From assembly GCA_029891385.1 (NCBI GenBank), contig CM057233.1, positions 27,759,852-27,823,851 on the forward strand: DNA of 64,000 bases. The letters are read 5' to 3'. Under the pieces are notes generated by a model. That model was not told the origin of the DNA. It worked only from the letters and a program-made list of their open reading frames with translations, and ran no database searches. A program made the translations under genes and the position numbers. The DNA is from Erythroxylum novogranatense. Taxonomy: Eukaryota; Streptophyta; Magnoliopsida; Malpighiales; Erythroxylaceae. Numbering within the stretch: position 1 is the first letter of the stretch; every line of letters begins with the position of its first letter. Below, one piece after another: positions 38,677 through 48,990 of this stretch.

Positions 38677-38790
38677 ATAGCTGTCCCATATAGGATTCAT
38701 TAATCGTTGAGCTTGTAGCTCTGATCGGTGGCTACTCTAGTCACAACGGCCATTATGTTTTATGCGTTCATGCAATGGAATGCATCACCC
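38677..38790 (-). mobile_element. LTR G, right remnant
   Basis: It continues the G sequence after B: one degenerate 26-bp unit, then TTGAGCTTGTAGCTCTGATC and GGTGGCTACTCT, matching A at about 1438-1530. Similarity ends near 38790, where unrelated gypsy DNA begins, so the rest of G was deleted. Confidence 0.7.
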
Positions 38791-39636
38791 ACAATTATCT
38801 ATCCCTTTCAATCACTTCTCATTGTCTATTGTCATTTTTTCTTCATCCTTTTGTTCTTTAGAAGATTTGAACACATCAATTATCCTGAATAAGCTACTCT
38901 CCTTCGGATTCTTTCATACATCATTTATGTTGAATGTCACTTGGTCATCATTAAAATGAAGGATAAGGTTCTTTTTATGGAAATCTACTAAATATTTTTC
39001 AATGTTCACACATGTTATATCAAGAACTAGTGAATAAAAGGGAGGGTTGGCATTATTTTCTTCATACGCTTTTGTCATCTCTTGTTCTTCAATAAGGTGG
39101 GGTTCGGTTTAGTTTTCCACTGGTCCTTCTGGCTCTCCCTCATTATTAGGTGTGATAGCCTCATATTGCTTTCTTTGATGTATTTTCATATTATTTAGAG
39201 AGTCTTCCATGTTTCTCTTACAAAATTCACTAGAAAGCTATCTCACTCGAATCTCTAAGTTGTGAATAAACAAGGCATGATTTTTTGTTACTTAGTCAAT
39301 TTGCTCTTCTAGTCTCTTCTATGTCTATAGGATCTTGTCTAATTTCGAATCCCATGAACTGGACTCATCTTGTTGAAGTCCTAAAACGTCTTGATGTCCT
39401 AAATAAGTCCTAACATTGTTAGACCAATAGAAATCAAGGTTGTTCTGCCACTCCGGAGTGCACGTGATTCAATAAGGATTGTTATTTCCCTAGCCATACT
39501 GTGCCTCATAGTAATTCGCAAAAGTTCCTTGTTCCCTATAATATCTATCTTCCATCATTGTTCTTTCTATTTCTTCTTGGCATCTACCTCTTCAAAACTC
39601 TCATTCTCACTCTAAGATGTCTTAATGTGTCTCTAC
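38791..39636 (-). pseudogene. Gag/protease remnant of Athila/Tat-type element H
   Basis: The minus-strand translation gives 'YYREQGTFANYYEAQYG', a stop, 'GNNNPY', a stop, then 'TPEWQNNLDFYWSNN'. This follows the Athila/Tat gag motif N-P-Y-x-x-x-x-x-P-x-W-x-x-x-x-x-F-x-W. Next comes 'LEIRVR', a stop and 'LSSEFCKRNMEDSLNN', matching the usual LETQxGQL region before the protease, and 'KQYEAI'. After 'NANPPF' it jumps to a block like the sequence after the protease ('YLVDFHKKNLILHFNDDQVT'), so an internal deletion joined gag to the protease C-terminus. Several stops make it dead. D is inserted at its upstream side. Confidence 0.7.
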
Positions 39637-39641
39637 TTTAA

Positions 39642-39714
39642 TGTTGGATGCTGAAAATTTTTTCTTTATCTAGACCCTGAAAGATATCTTAATATGTCTC
39701 TACTTTATGTCTCA
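39642..39714 (+). other. Scrambled left junction of D with copied flank
   Basis: The first ~28 bases match the start of the D LTR (TGTTGGATGCTGAAAATTTT). A few bases on, about 28 bases beginning AGATATCTTAATATGTCTCT near-repeat the host flank at 39615-39640. Pol sequence then starts at about 39715. It looks like break repair using the flank as template. Confidence 0.65.
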
Positions 39715-39829
39715 TTCTACGGAAAGGGCCACGTGGGAACCCTTGGAGACCATAAGGGAGAAGTATCCACACCTCTTCAATATCACAGGTAAGAATTTTG
39801 AGGACGAAATTCTTTAAGGGGAGGAGAGT
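39715..39829 (+). pseudogene. 3' end of pol plus polypurine tract, truncated copy of D
   Basis: The sequence closely matches 47490-47599: the chromodomain end (with 'REKYPHLF'), the inverted repeat AATTTTG-AGGA-CGAAATT at 39794-39811, and purine tract AAGGGGAGGAGAG abutting an LTR. In the full copy this precedes the 3' LTR, so here it shows that the 39830 LTR was once a 3' LTR in a tandem. Confidence 0.8.
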
Positions 39830-42736
39830 TGTTAGACCCTGAAAATTTTTTCTTTAAGTTAAGCATGATTTGAAATAGTTTTAAGGTTTAGATAGATTAA
39901 ATTTTTGGAATTATAATTATGTCAAGGTTAGTAGGATTTATTGAATGGGTAAGTGGAATTAAAGTGTTAATGTAATAAGGATGTTCCAGGGCATATTTGG
40001 GAGATCACCTAAACATAAAAGAACATAAGCTTATAAGAAAGGGTAAGATGGACTTTTTGGGCTCATTAAGGGACAAATGGAAAAAGAATACGCTACCTTG
40101 CTTATAAGAGGAGAAAAATGTGAATTGAAGAGGGAGGAGAGTGAAAAACGAAAATAGGAGAGAATAAGAGAGATTTTGGTGAAAAAGAAAAGAAGAAAAA
40201 TCAAGTTTGTTAAGGTAGGTTAACTATCCTTTCTTTTTGCTTATTAAAGGAATGGGTTGTATTGAGGATGAAGGAGTCAGAGAGAAATGAGGTTTGTGTG
40301 GGAAGAAGATGGATTAGGAGAACCCAATTGATGTTAGAGTTTCTAAACTAGATCTTAGGTTTTCTAATCTAGATGGACTATAGGTAGGTTATATTTGAGT
40401 TTAATTTGTGTTTATTGCAATTTTATGATTTTGAAGTTTATGAATTTTTATTAAAATGTTGTTTTGAATGGAACCTTGGTTGTTTTAGGAAACTATGGAA
40501 ATCTTACCTAAGAGCAAGGGGAAAGGCAAGCTTGACTTGGATTTTTGCAAACTAATTAGGTGGGTAACATATTTATGATTATAGTGTAATTTGACAAATT
40601 CTTGCCTATGTGTGTATGTTTGAAATTGAATTGTTTGTAAATGTAATATGACTATGTTATACCTCAAAAGAGGTCATGGCATTTTGTATTAAATGAAAAG
40701 AAGACAAAACATAAAAGTATGAGCATATGAGAAAACGATTATGTGCTTTTGTTTGGGATAGAGTGGAATCATTCTTTTCGTCACGTACATGTTGACAAAA
40801 ACTTTCTCCCAACTGCCCGCTTGTGGCATATGAGTTCCGAAATTGGACTCACTTTGTTTATAGGGTAAACTTCAGTTTCTCTATTTTGTTTCTATGGAAC
40901 CCTCGAGCTATTTGCTGTGCATTGCATCTTTAATTGTCATGTATGATGCATTTGAGTGTTATGTGCTATGGGTGTTAAACTAAATTTAAGATTGTTTGAA
41001 TTACTGAATATATATATATATATATACATATGCTTGAATTTGTGGTCAAATTGCCTATGGCTATAAATATGTTAGTCACTGAGCTGTGTAACTCACCCCA
41101 ATATTCCCTCCTTAGGTGTAAATGAGAAGGTTAACAATCCTTGCAAGGCATCGGAAACTCCAAGTAATTGGAAACTTTTGTAACTAAGTTAGTTTGATCA
41201 CTTTTGGATAGCTTCATAAGCATGTTAAACATTGAGCATCCTATATATGTTGTATTTTGTGTTAAGCCCTTGTTTATAATGTTATTATGTAATTAAAGTT
41301 GTGTATGAGCTTCTGTTGATTTGGCAAATGAGTTTAGAATTGAAAAGTTCCCTAGGCGTATGTGCATGTTTCTTTTCTAGTTATACATTTCATGATCTAA
41401 GTCTTTCATAGGTGTATAAATTATATACTAACTTCAAGGGAATAACTGGACTAATTTATGGTAAATTAGTCAAAGTTGTCTTCTAGAAAGTTATAGCTTA
41501 TCTTCCTAACTTTCCAACATTATAAAGTATGAAATTTTTAGATATCAGAGTCAAAAGTTATGGTCCTTGTAAGTGGAGATGCTCAGGAGTATAGGACGTA
41601 TCGTTTGGTGATGATGTATCGTCTGGCGAGAACGTATCCTTTGGTGATGACATGTCATCTAATGAGGAAGCTTCATCTGGTGAGGATGTATCGTCTAGTG
41701 AGGACGTTTCATCTTGTGAGGACGTATCATCTGGTGAGGACTCATCGTCCAGTGATGACGTGTTATCTGGTGAGGACACTTCGTCTGGTGAAGACAGATC
41801 ATCTGGTGAGGACGCTTCGTCTGGTGAGGATGCTTCATCTATCTAATGAGGACGCTTCGTCTAGTGAGGACGCTTCATCTGGTAAGGATGCTTCATCTAG
41901 CAGGGACGTATCATCTGATGAAGACGCTTCGTCTGGTGAGGACGTATCATCTGATGACGTCATATCGTCTAGCGCATTATTCATTCGATCCTATCATCTG
42001 GTCCCATTTTTGACCCTTTAGATGATAGGATTTTCTTCGATGTCTTCATAAAATTTGTTGATCTAAAAGTCCTTTTTGAAACCATTCAGAGAAAAACCTT
42101 AACCCGAAATCTCTAGTAAAAGTTATGCCAATTGTTCCGAGATAGGTACAATGTGATTGAGGACATAAGCATAGTTGATTCTATTGGCCATAACTTCATA
42201 ACCCGACCTCCAAATTAAGTGATTCTTGAAGCAATACATTCTTGACACATTTTCCTATCTCTCAATGAAATTTGTAGCTTTTGGGATCAATTTAAAAGAT
42301 ATTTATGGAAGGAAAATGAGGGATCGGTCAACGAAGCATAACTAGGTTATGAACACACTTTGGATTTTTAAACATATCTTAAGCTATAGAGCTCCAAATG
42401 AGAAGGTTCTTGTTTTCAAAATAAACAAGAGGCATAGAGCTACAATTGGCTTGAAGAAGTCAAATTGTGACTTCAGTGATGGGCTGCTATGGGAAAGCCA
42501 CCCTTGTGAGATGAAGACAAAGCGGGGGTTCATTGGAATAACCCTACAAGGAAATCCGCTCACGCTTTTTAACTCCAGAACAATAATTGGGCTTCAAAAA
42601 ATGGGGCCCAACATCTTGTGGTATCAAAGAAAGAGAGAGTTGGACTCCAAAAATACGAGTAAACGAAGATCACGTCTTTTAACTCCGAATGTTGGGCTCC
42701 GAAAATAAGATCCAGCATTACTTGATATCAAAGAGA
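39830..42736 (+). repeat. Full left LTR of D (about 2.9 kb)
   Basis: It starts TGTTAGACCCTG and is collinear with 47600-49268 and 53599-55030. A TATAAG box-like site lies at 40103-40108. It carries an 18-bp minisatellite (41576-41985) and lacks about 30 bp just before its right end. It has neither the foldback nor element E found in its partner. Confidence 0.85.
41576..41985 (+). repeat. 18-bp minisatellite in left LTR of D
   Basis: About twenty degenerate copies of an 18-bp unit of the type GAGGACGCTTCGTCTGGT. Because 18 is divisible by three, it reads as repeated S-S-G-E-D-A on one frame and S-S-P-D-D-T on the other strand; these are not genes. The palindrome TGACGTCA occurs at 41955-41962. 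The matching array in the other LTR is at 53791-54243. Confidence 0.82.
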
Positions 42737-42750
42737 TGTGGTATCAAAGC
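42560..42750 (+). other. Repeated LTR-end/primer-site modules and primer-binding site of D
   Basis: The last ~170 bp of the LTR hold two decayed copies of an LTR terminus followed by a primer-site-like string: GGGCCCAACA then TGGTATCAAAG (about 42606-42626), and ATCCAGCA then TTGATATCAAAG (about 42710-42733). The true primer site TGGTATCAAAGC is at 42739-42750. The right LTR repeats this order and adds a third terminus at 55001-55030. Confidence 0.7.
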
Positions 42751-42928
42751 TTAGGTTTTTTCTAGGCTTAGAATGCATAGTAGGATAAATTATTATGTTA
42801 TGTGATTACTTGTTGCATTGTGAATTGATTGAATTGCATTAAGTGACATGCAAGTCATGCTTACATGTAGGGAGTAGGATTTGAAATGAAATGTATCTAA
42901 TTATTAGTGTTTCTATTGAAGGAGTAAG

Positions 42929-44196
42929 ATGCCACCTCGTAGAAGGAAACAAAGAGTTTTGCAAGGATCAGTTGAACCTGACTCTTCGACAAGAGAGGAG
43001 AGTACTGATAAGATAGTAGCCCAAAGAAAACTGAGGCTTCTGGAAGGCAAGGTAGTGAGCCCATTCGATCACAGATGTGGGAGTCTCCTCTTCCGCAGGA
43101 GCAAGTACCTACTCCATTGGATCCAAGGATGCTTCAAGCATTTATTCAGGCCATGGGCCAGATGTCGCAATCTTTTGCTCCGACCCCGATTAAAAATGGG
43201 AAACAATTTGATAAGCTCAGGAAGTATGGGTTAGTGGATTTCTATGGAGCAATGGATCCAGAAGAAGCCGAGACTTATTTGAGAAAGACTGAGAGGATAC
43301 TGGATCAAATGGAGTCTGAGGATGATGGGAAAGTTGTGTATGTTGCAAGCTTGCTATAGGAAGATGCTCTACATTGGTGGGAGAGTGTGCCAGGGAGCCA
43401 GATGAAACCACCAATGCTGGGATGGAAGGACTTCTTAGCTACTTATAAGAAGAAATACTTGTATGAGGTATACATTCAGTAGAAGCAGAGAGAGTTTCTG
43501 AGTCTAAAATAGAGGGAGATGACGGTGAGCGAATATAATCGTCGATTTACACAATTGGCCTAATATGTTGCTGAGATAATGATGAGCAAAGCGGCTAAGT
43601 GCCGAAGGTTTGAAACGGGATTGCATCTAGCTGTCAGAGAGAAAGTGGTGGTGCAGAATTTTTGTGATTTCCAGTAGTTGATTGAAGCATCTCTAAGGGT
43701 TGAGAACATTGAGAACATAAAGAGTGTCGTGAGAAAAACGAGAAAGGGGAGAGAATAATTCAAAAGGGGAGATGGTACTTCTATGCCTTAAAGGAGTGCT
43801 AGGACTTTCCCTATGCAGTCTGAGGAGAGGAGCAGTGGGGGAAGCAGGTCCAAGATGATGAGGTCTTCTACTGTTTCTCTTCAAGCCTCAATGACGGGTG
43901 GCAGTAGAAGAGGAGAAGGGGATAAGTCTTCTGTACCTAAGTGTGATCATTGCGGCAAATTCCATGGAGGGGAATGCTACAGGCTGACTGGAGCTTGTTT
44001 CAAATGTGGAGAGAAGGGCCACATGGTTGGAGAGTATCCGCGGTATGTAAGAAGAGAGGGAACACAGATGCAAGCTTCGAAGAGAACTGAGGCAGTGGGG
44101 CATAAGACTGCAACGGTGGGCAACTTTGATGCAGCTAGGAGGGTGAATCCTCCAGGAAGACTAAGGGGCAAGCACCAGCTAGAGTGTTTGCAATGA
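42929..44196 (+). pseudogene. gag of element D: capsid and zinc knuckles, broken
   Basis: It starts MPPRRRKQRVLQ, shared with C, then shifts frame near 43070. The capsid block follows ('GLVDFYGAMDPEEAETYL', then 'DALHWWESV') with stops at about 43357, 43480, 43510, 43560 and 43675, most of them TAG where CAG would be expected. A later frame (43813-44196) has two zinc knuckles: 'CDHCGKFHGGEC', complete, and 'CFKCGEKGHMVGEY', whose final cysteine is replaced by tyrosine. Gag would package element RNA; this one cannot be translated whole. Confidence 0.85.
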
Positions 44197-47100
44197 CACG
44201 GGAGGACACAAAGACCACTCCAGAAGTTGTGACAGGTAAGTTTAAATTATTTGATGATGATGTGATTGTTTTGATTGATCCAGGTTCTACCCACTCCTTT
44301 GTTTCATCGGGTAGAACTATGTATGGTAAAGATTTGAGCCCATTGGATACTCCTTTGATGGTGACTACTCCAATCGACTAGTATATCATAATCAGTCAAG
44401 TTTATAGAGATTGTGAGATACATATTGACAGGGGACACATAGTGGTAGATTTAATGTCATTGAAGATGGGAGGATTAGATGTAATTTTGGGTATGGACAC
44501 CTTAGAGAAGTATAATGTCAACTTAGATTGCAAATAGAAGACAATGGAGTTTGAGCTGGATAATGGAAGAAATGTGATGTTTATGGGAGATAGAAAATTT
44601 AGCTCATCGAGGATTGATTCAACTTTAATGGCAAAGAAAATGATGAGGAAAGGGTGTGAAGCATTTTTGGCCTATGTGGTAGACACGAGGGTAGATAGAG
44701 GGAGGTTAGAAGATATACCAGTGGTCATGGAATTCTTAGATGTCTTTCCCAAGGAGTTACCAGGTCTACCACCACCTAGAAAATTTGAATTTCATATTGA
44801 GCTTCTTCCAAGCACAACGCCAATTTCGATTCCGCCTTATAGAATGGCTCCGGCAGAATTGAAGGAGCTTAAAGAGCAATTGAAAGATTTATTGGAGAAA
44901 GGTTATATTAGGTCGATCTCTTCACCTTAGGGAGCTTCGATACTTTTTTTGAAGAAGAAAGATGAATCATTACGAATATGTGTGGATTATAGGAAGCTCA
45001 ACCATGTCACAATCAATAACAGATATCCGCTCCCACGTATAGATGACTTGTTTGATCAGTTGCAAGGGGTAAGGGTTTTTTCTAAGATAGATTTGAGATA
45101 AGGTTACCATCAATTGAGGATAAAGGAGTCCAATGTGTCAAAGACTACTTTTAGAACATGGTATGACCACTTTGAGTTCTTGGTCATACCTTTTGGGTTA
45201 ACAAATGCACCTGCAACTTTTATGGACTTGATGAATCGAGTCTCTAAGTCCTTCTTAGATCAAATTATTATTCTCTTTATTGATGATATATTGGTTTATT
45301 CTAAGAGTGACAAGGAGCATGAGGAACATTTGAGGGTTGCCTTGGAGACATTGAGGAATAATGAGTTAAGCATTTCTTGCACATGTGATTTTAGAGCAAG
45401 GAGTACATGTGGATATAAGCGGTTATGAAATGAGAAGCACCCAAGAATGTAGCTGAAGTGAGAAGTTTCTTGGGATTGGTCAGGTAATGCAGAAGGTTTG
45501 TGAAGGGCTTTTCCATAGCAGCTGCTCCACTTTCTAAATTGACAAGAAAGAATCAAAAATTTGTATGGACAGAAAAGTGCCAGAGCAGTTTTAGGGAATT
45601 GAAGAACAGATTTACAACTGCACCAGTTTTGACTTTTCCTTCGGGTAGTGATGTATATACAGTGTATAGTGATGCCTTAAGAAAAGGATTGGGCTGTGTG
45701 TTGATACAAGGTTATAAAGTAATTGCTTACGCTTCTAGGCAATTAAAGCTGTATGAGATGAATTATCCTACGCATGATTTGGAGTTAACTGCTATAATTT
45801 TTACGTTGAAGATATGGAGACACTACTTATATGGAGTCACTACTAGGATGTTTACAGACCACAAGAGTCTTAAGTATCTGATGAGCCAAAAGGAGTTGAA
45901 TTTGAGACAAAAAAAAGGTAGTTAGAGCTGTTAAAAGATTATGATTTGATGATAGACTACCATTTGGGGAAAGCTAATGCAGTAGCAGATGCATTGAGTA
46001 AGAAGTCCATTATGGCATATGTGGAGACAGTATATCTTTCATTGTTGAATGAATTAGCCAAACTTAATGTGATATTGAGGCAAGTCGAGTCTGATCGTGT
46101 ATTAGCTAACTTTAGAGTAAGGCCAGTATTGAATGAGAAGATTAAGGAATTGCAGGAACAAGATGAGTATTTGAGCAAGCTCAGAGAAGAGATTAAAAGT
46201 GATAAACCTTCTTAAATACAAATCAGAGAAGATGGATTGGTGGTGGTAGGTAACAGATTATGTATTCCTGACATGTTGGAGTTGAAAGAAGAGATTTGAG
46301 ATGAGGCACACAATGTGCCTTATGCTATGCACCCAGGAAGCACGAGAATGTATAGATATTTGAAAGAGCAATTCTGGTATAAAGGAATGAAGAAAGAAGT
46401 TGCAGAATATGCTAAAAGATGCTTAGTGTGCTAGCAAGTTAAGGTTGAACACCAAGCACCTTTAGACAAGCTTAAACCTCTGCCAATTATGGAATGGAAA
46501 TGTGAAAAGATTACAATGGATTTCTTGATGGGATTGCCTAGGACTGCAGGAAGCATGATGCAATATGAGTGATTGTGGATAGGTTAACCAAGTCCCCACA
46601 TTTCTTGCCAATTAAACAGACGGATTCTTTGAATGTTTTGGCCAGGAAATATATGGATGAAATAATTTAACTTCATGGGATTCGAAGCTCTATAGTTTCA
46701 AATAGAGACCGTAGGTTCACCTCCAGATTTTGGAAAAGCTTACAGGAGGCTTTGGGAATTAAGTTGCACTTTAGTACAGCTTTTCATACACAAACTGATG
46801 GTCAAATAGAAAGAACAATACGGACATTGGAAGCAATATTAAGAACTTATGTTATGGACTTCAAAGATTCATGGGATGATAATTTACCTTTAATCGAGTT
46901 TACTTATAATAATTCCTATCACTCAAGAATTCAAATGACACCTTATGAAGCTTTGTATGGTAGGAGGTGCAAAACTCCTATTTGTTGGAATGAGGAAGGT
47001 GAAAGGAGACTAGTAGGACCTGAGTTGGTACAAGTCATAATTGATAAGATTAAACTAATGAAGCAGAGACTTAAAGCAACTCAAGACAGAATGAAGAGAT

Positions 47101-47588
47101 ATGCGGATACACATAGAAAGGAGATGGAATTTGAAGTTGGAGACAAAATGTTTCTTAGAGTTTCTCCATGGAAAAGAGTTTTGAGATTTGGTAAGAAGGG
47201 CAAGCTTAGTCCAAGATACATAGGCCCATATGAGATCATTGAGAAGATTGGACCTTTAGTCTATAAGTTAGCTTTGCCACCGAAGTTGTGTAAGATTCAT
47301 AATATTTTCTATGTATCGATGTTGCGGAAATACTGGTCTAATCCTTCACACATAGTTCAACCTTCAAAAGTTCAATTAAGAGGGGATTTGACTTATGAAG
47401 AACAACCAGTGGAGATTTTAGATTTAAAGGAAAAGGTTTTGAGAAACAAGACTGTGAAGTTAGTTAAAGTTCTATGGAAGAACCATTCTATGGAAGGAGC
47501 CACGTGGGAATCCTTGGAGACCATGAGGGAGAAGTATCCACACTTCTTCAATGTCACAGGTAAGAATTTCGAGGATGAAATTCCTTAA
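44197..47588 (+). pseudogene. Protease and pol of element D, many lesions
   Basis: The protease keeps 'VLIDPGSTHSFVSS' (about 44267), with the expected Asp. The RT block has '[20 protein letters not shown]', then a stop in place of tryptophan (about 44928), 'ICVDYRKLN', a stop before '[10 protein letters not shown]', and the catalytic '[10 protein letters not shown]' (about 45280). About 48 bp are missing at about 45366 compared with C. RNase H has '[11 protein letters not shown]' and 'TDHKSLKYL'. In integrase the HHCC finger has TAG at about 46433, the frame shifts near 46545, and the second catalytic Asp is replaced by Asn ('VSNRDRRF', about 46700). The last frame (46752-47588) is open and keeps Glu in 'QIERTIRTLE', the GPY motif 'YIGPYEI' and the chromodomain-like end. 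Confidence 0.9.
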
Positions 47589-47599
47589 GGGGGGAAAGT
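47565..47599 (+). other. Stem-loop and polypurine tract of D
   Basis: AATTTCG-AGGA-TGAAATT (47565-47582) overlaps the last codons of pol; the single change leaves a G-U pair possible in RNA. AAGGGGGGAAAG follows directly before the 3' LTR. Confidence 0.72.
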
Positions 47600-47873
47600 T
47601 GTTGGACCCTAAAAAATTTTTCTTTAAGTTAAGCATGATTTGAAATAGTTTTGAGGTTTAGATAGATTAAATTTTTGGAATTATAATTATGTCAAGGTTA
47701 GTAGGATTTATTGAATGGGTAAGTGGAATTAAAGTGTTAATGTAATAAGGATGTTCAAGGGCATATTTAGGAGATCACTTAAACATAAAAGAACATAAGT
47801 TTATAAGGAAGGGTAAGATGGGCTTTTTGAGCTCATTAAGGGTACAAATGGAAAGAGAATGTGATGTCTTGCT

Positions 47874-47880
47874 TATAAAA
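47874..47880 (+). promoter_or_regulatory. TATA box of the D LTR
   Basis: TATAAAA sits in GCTTATAAAAGGAG about 275 bp into the LTR. The left LTR has TATAAG at the same place (40103). Its position near the LTR start is usual for an LTR promoter. Transcription start has not been shown. Confidence 0.5.
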
Positions 47881-48824
47881 GGAGAAAAATGTGAATTGAA
47901 GAGGGAGGAGAGTGAACAACAAAAATAGGAGAGAAGAAGAGAGGTTTCAGTGAAAAAGAAAAGAAGAGAAATCAAGTTTGTTAATGTAGGTTAACCATCC
48001 TTTCTTCTTGCTTATTAAAGGAATGGGTTGAATTGAGGATGAAGGAGTTAGATAGAAAAGAGGTTTGTGTGGGAAGAAGATGGATAAGGAGAACCTAATT
48101 AATTTTAGGGTTTCCAAACTAGATCTTAAGTTTTCTAACCTAGATGGACTATGGGTAGGTTAAATTTGAGTTTAATTTATGTTTATTGCAATTTTGTGAT
48201 TTTGAAATTTTTGAATTTTATTGAAATGTTGCTTTGAATGGAACCTTGGCTGTTTTAGGAAACCAAGGAAATCCTACCCAAGAGCAAGAGGAAAGGCAAG
48301 CTTGACTTGGATTTTCGCAAACTAATTAGATGGGTAACATATTTATGGTTATAATGTAATTGGGCAAATTCTTGCCTATATGTGTATGTTTGATGTTTGA
48401 AATTGACTTGTTTGTAAATGTTGAAAATGTATGATGAAATATGACTATGTTATACCTCAAAAGAGGTCATGGCATTTTGTATTAAATGAAAAGAAGACAA
48501 AACATAAAAGTATGAGCATATGAGAAAACGATTATGTACTTTTGTTTGGGCATGAGTAGAACCATTCTATTTGTCACATGCACGTTGACAAAAGCCTTCT
48601 CTCGATTGCCCGCTTGTGGCATATGAGCTCTGAAATTGGACTCATTATGTTCATGGGGTAAACTTCGGTTTCTCCATTATGTTTCTATGGAACCCTCAAG
48701 CCATTTGTTGTGCATTGCATCTTTAATTGTCATGTATGATGCATTTGAGCGTTATGTATAGGTATTAAACTAAATTAAAGAATGCTTGAATTACTGAATA
48801 TACGCATATATATATATATATATA

Positions 48825-48990
48825 TGGAATATTAGGTTAAGCTACGCGACCCAGAGACTAACATATTTATAGCCATAGGCAATTTGACCACAAATTCATA
48901 CATATGGATATATGTATGAATTTGTGGTCAAATTGCCTATGGCTATAAATATGTTAGTCTCGGTATCGCGTAGCTTAACCTAATATTCCA
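48825..48990. repeat. Long perfect-like foldback in the right LTR of D
   Basis: Arms of 81 bp (48825-48905 and 48910-48990) are separated by GGAT and match at 78 of 81 positions by eye. The right arm corresponds to normal LTR sequence (compare 41030-41105), so the left arm is an inverted copy made inside this LTR, beside a TA-repeat. Confidence 0.85.

Noticed and set aside
41560..42021. Long open frames of repeated Ser-Gly-Glu-Asp or Arg-Thr-Leu in the D LTR
   Set aside because: They are translations of an 18-bp minisatellite; both strands are open because the unit is a multiple of three. No start context or domain supports a protein.
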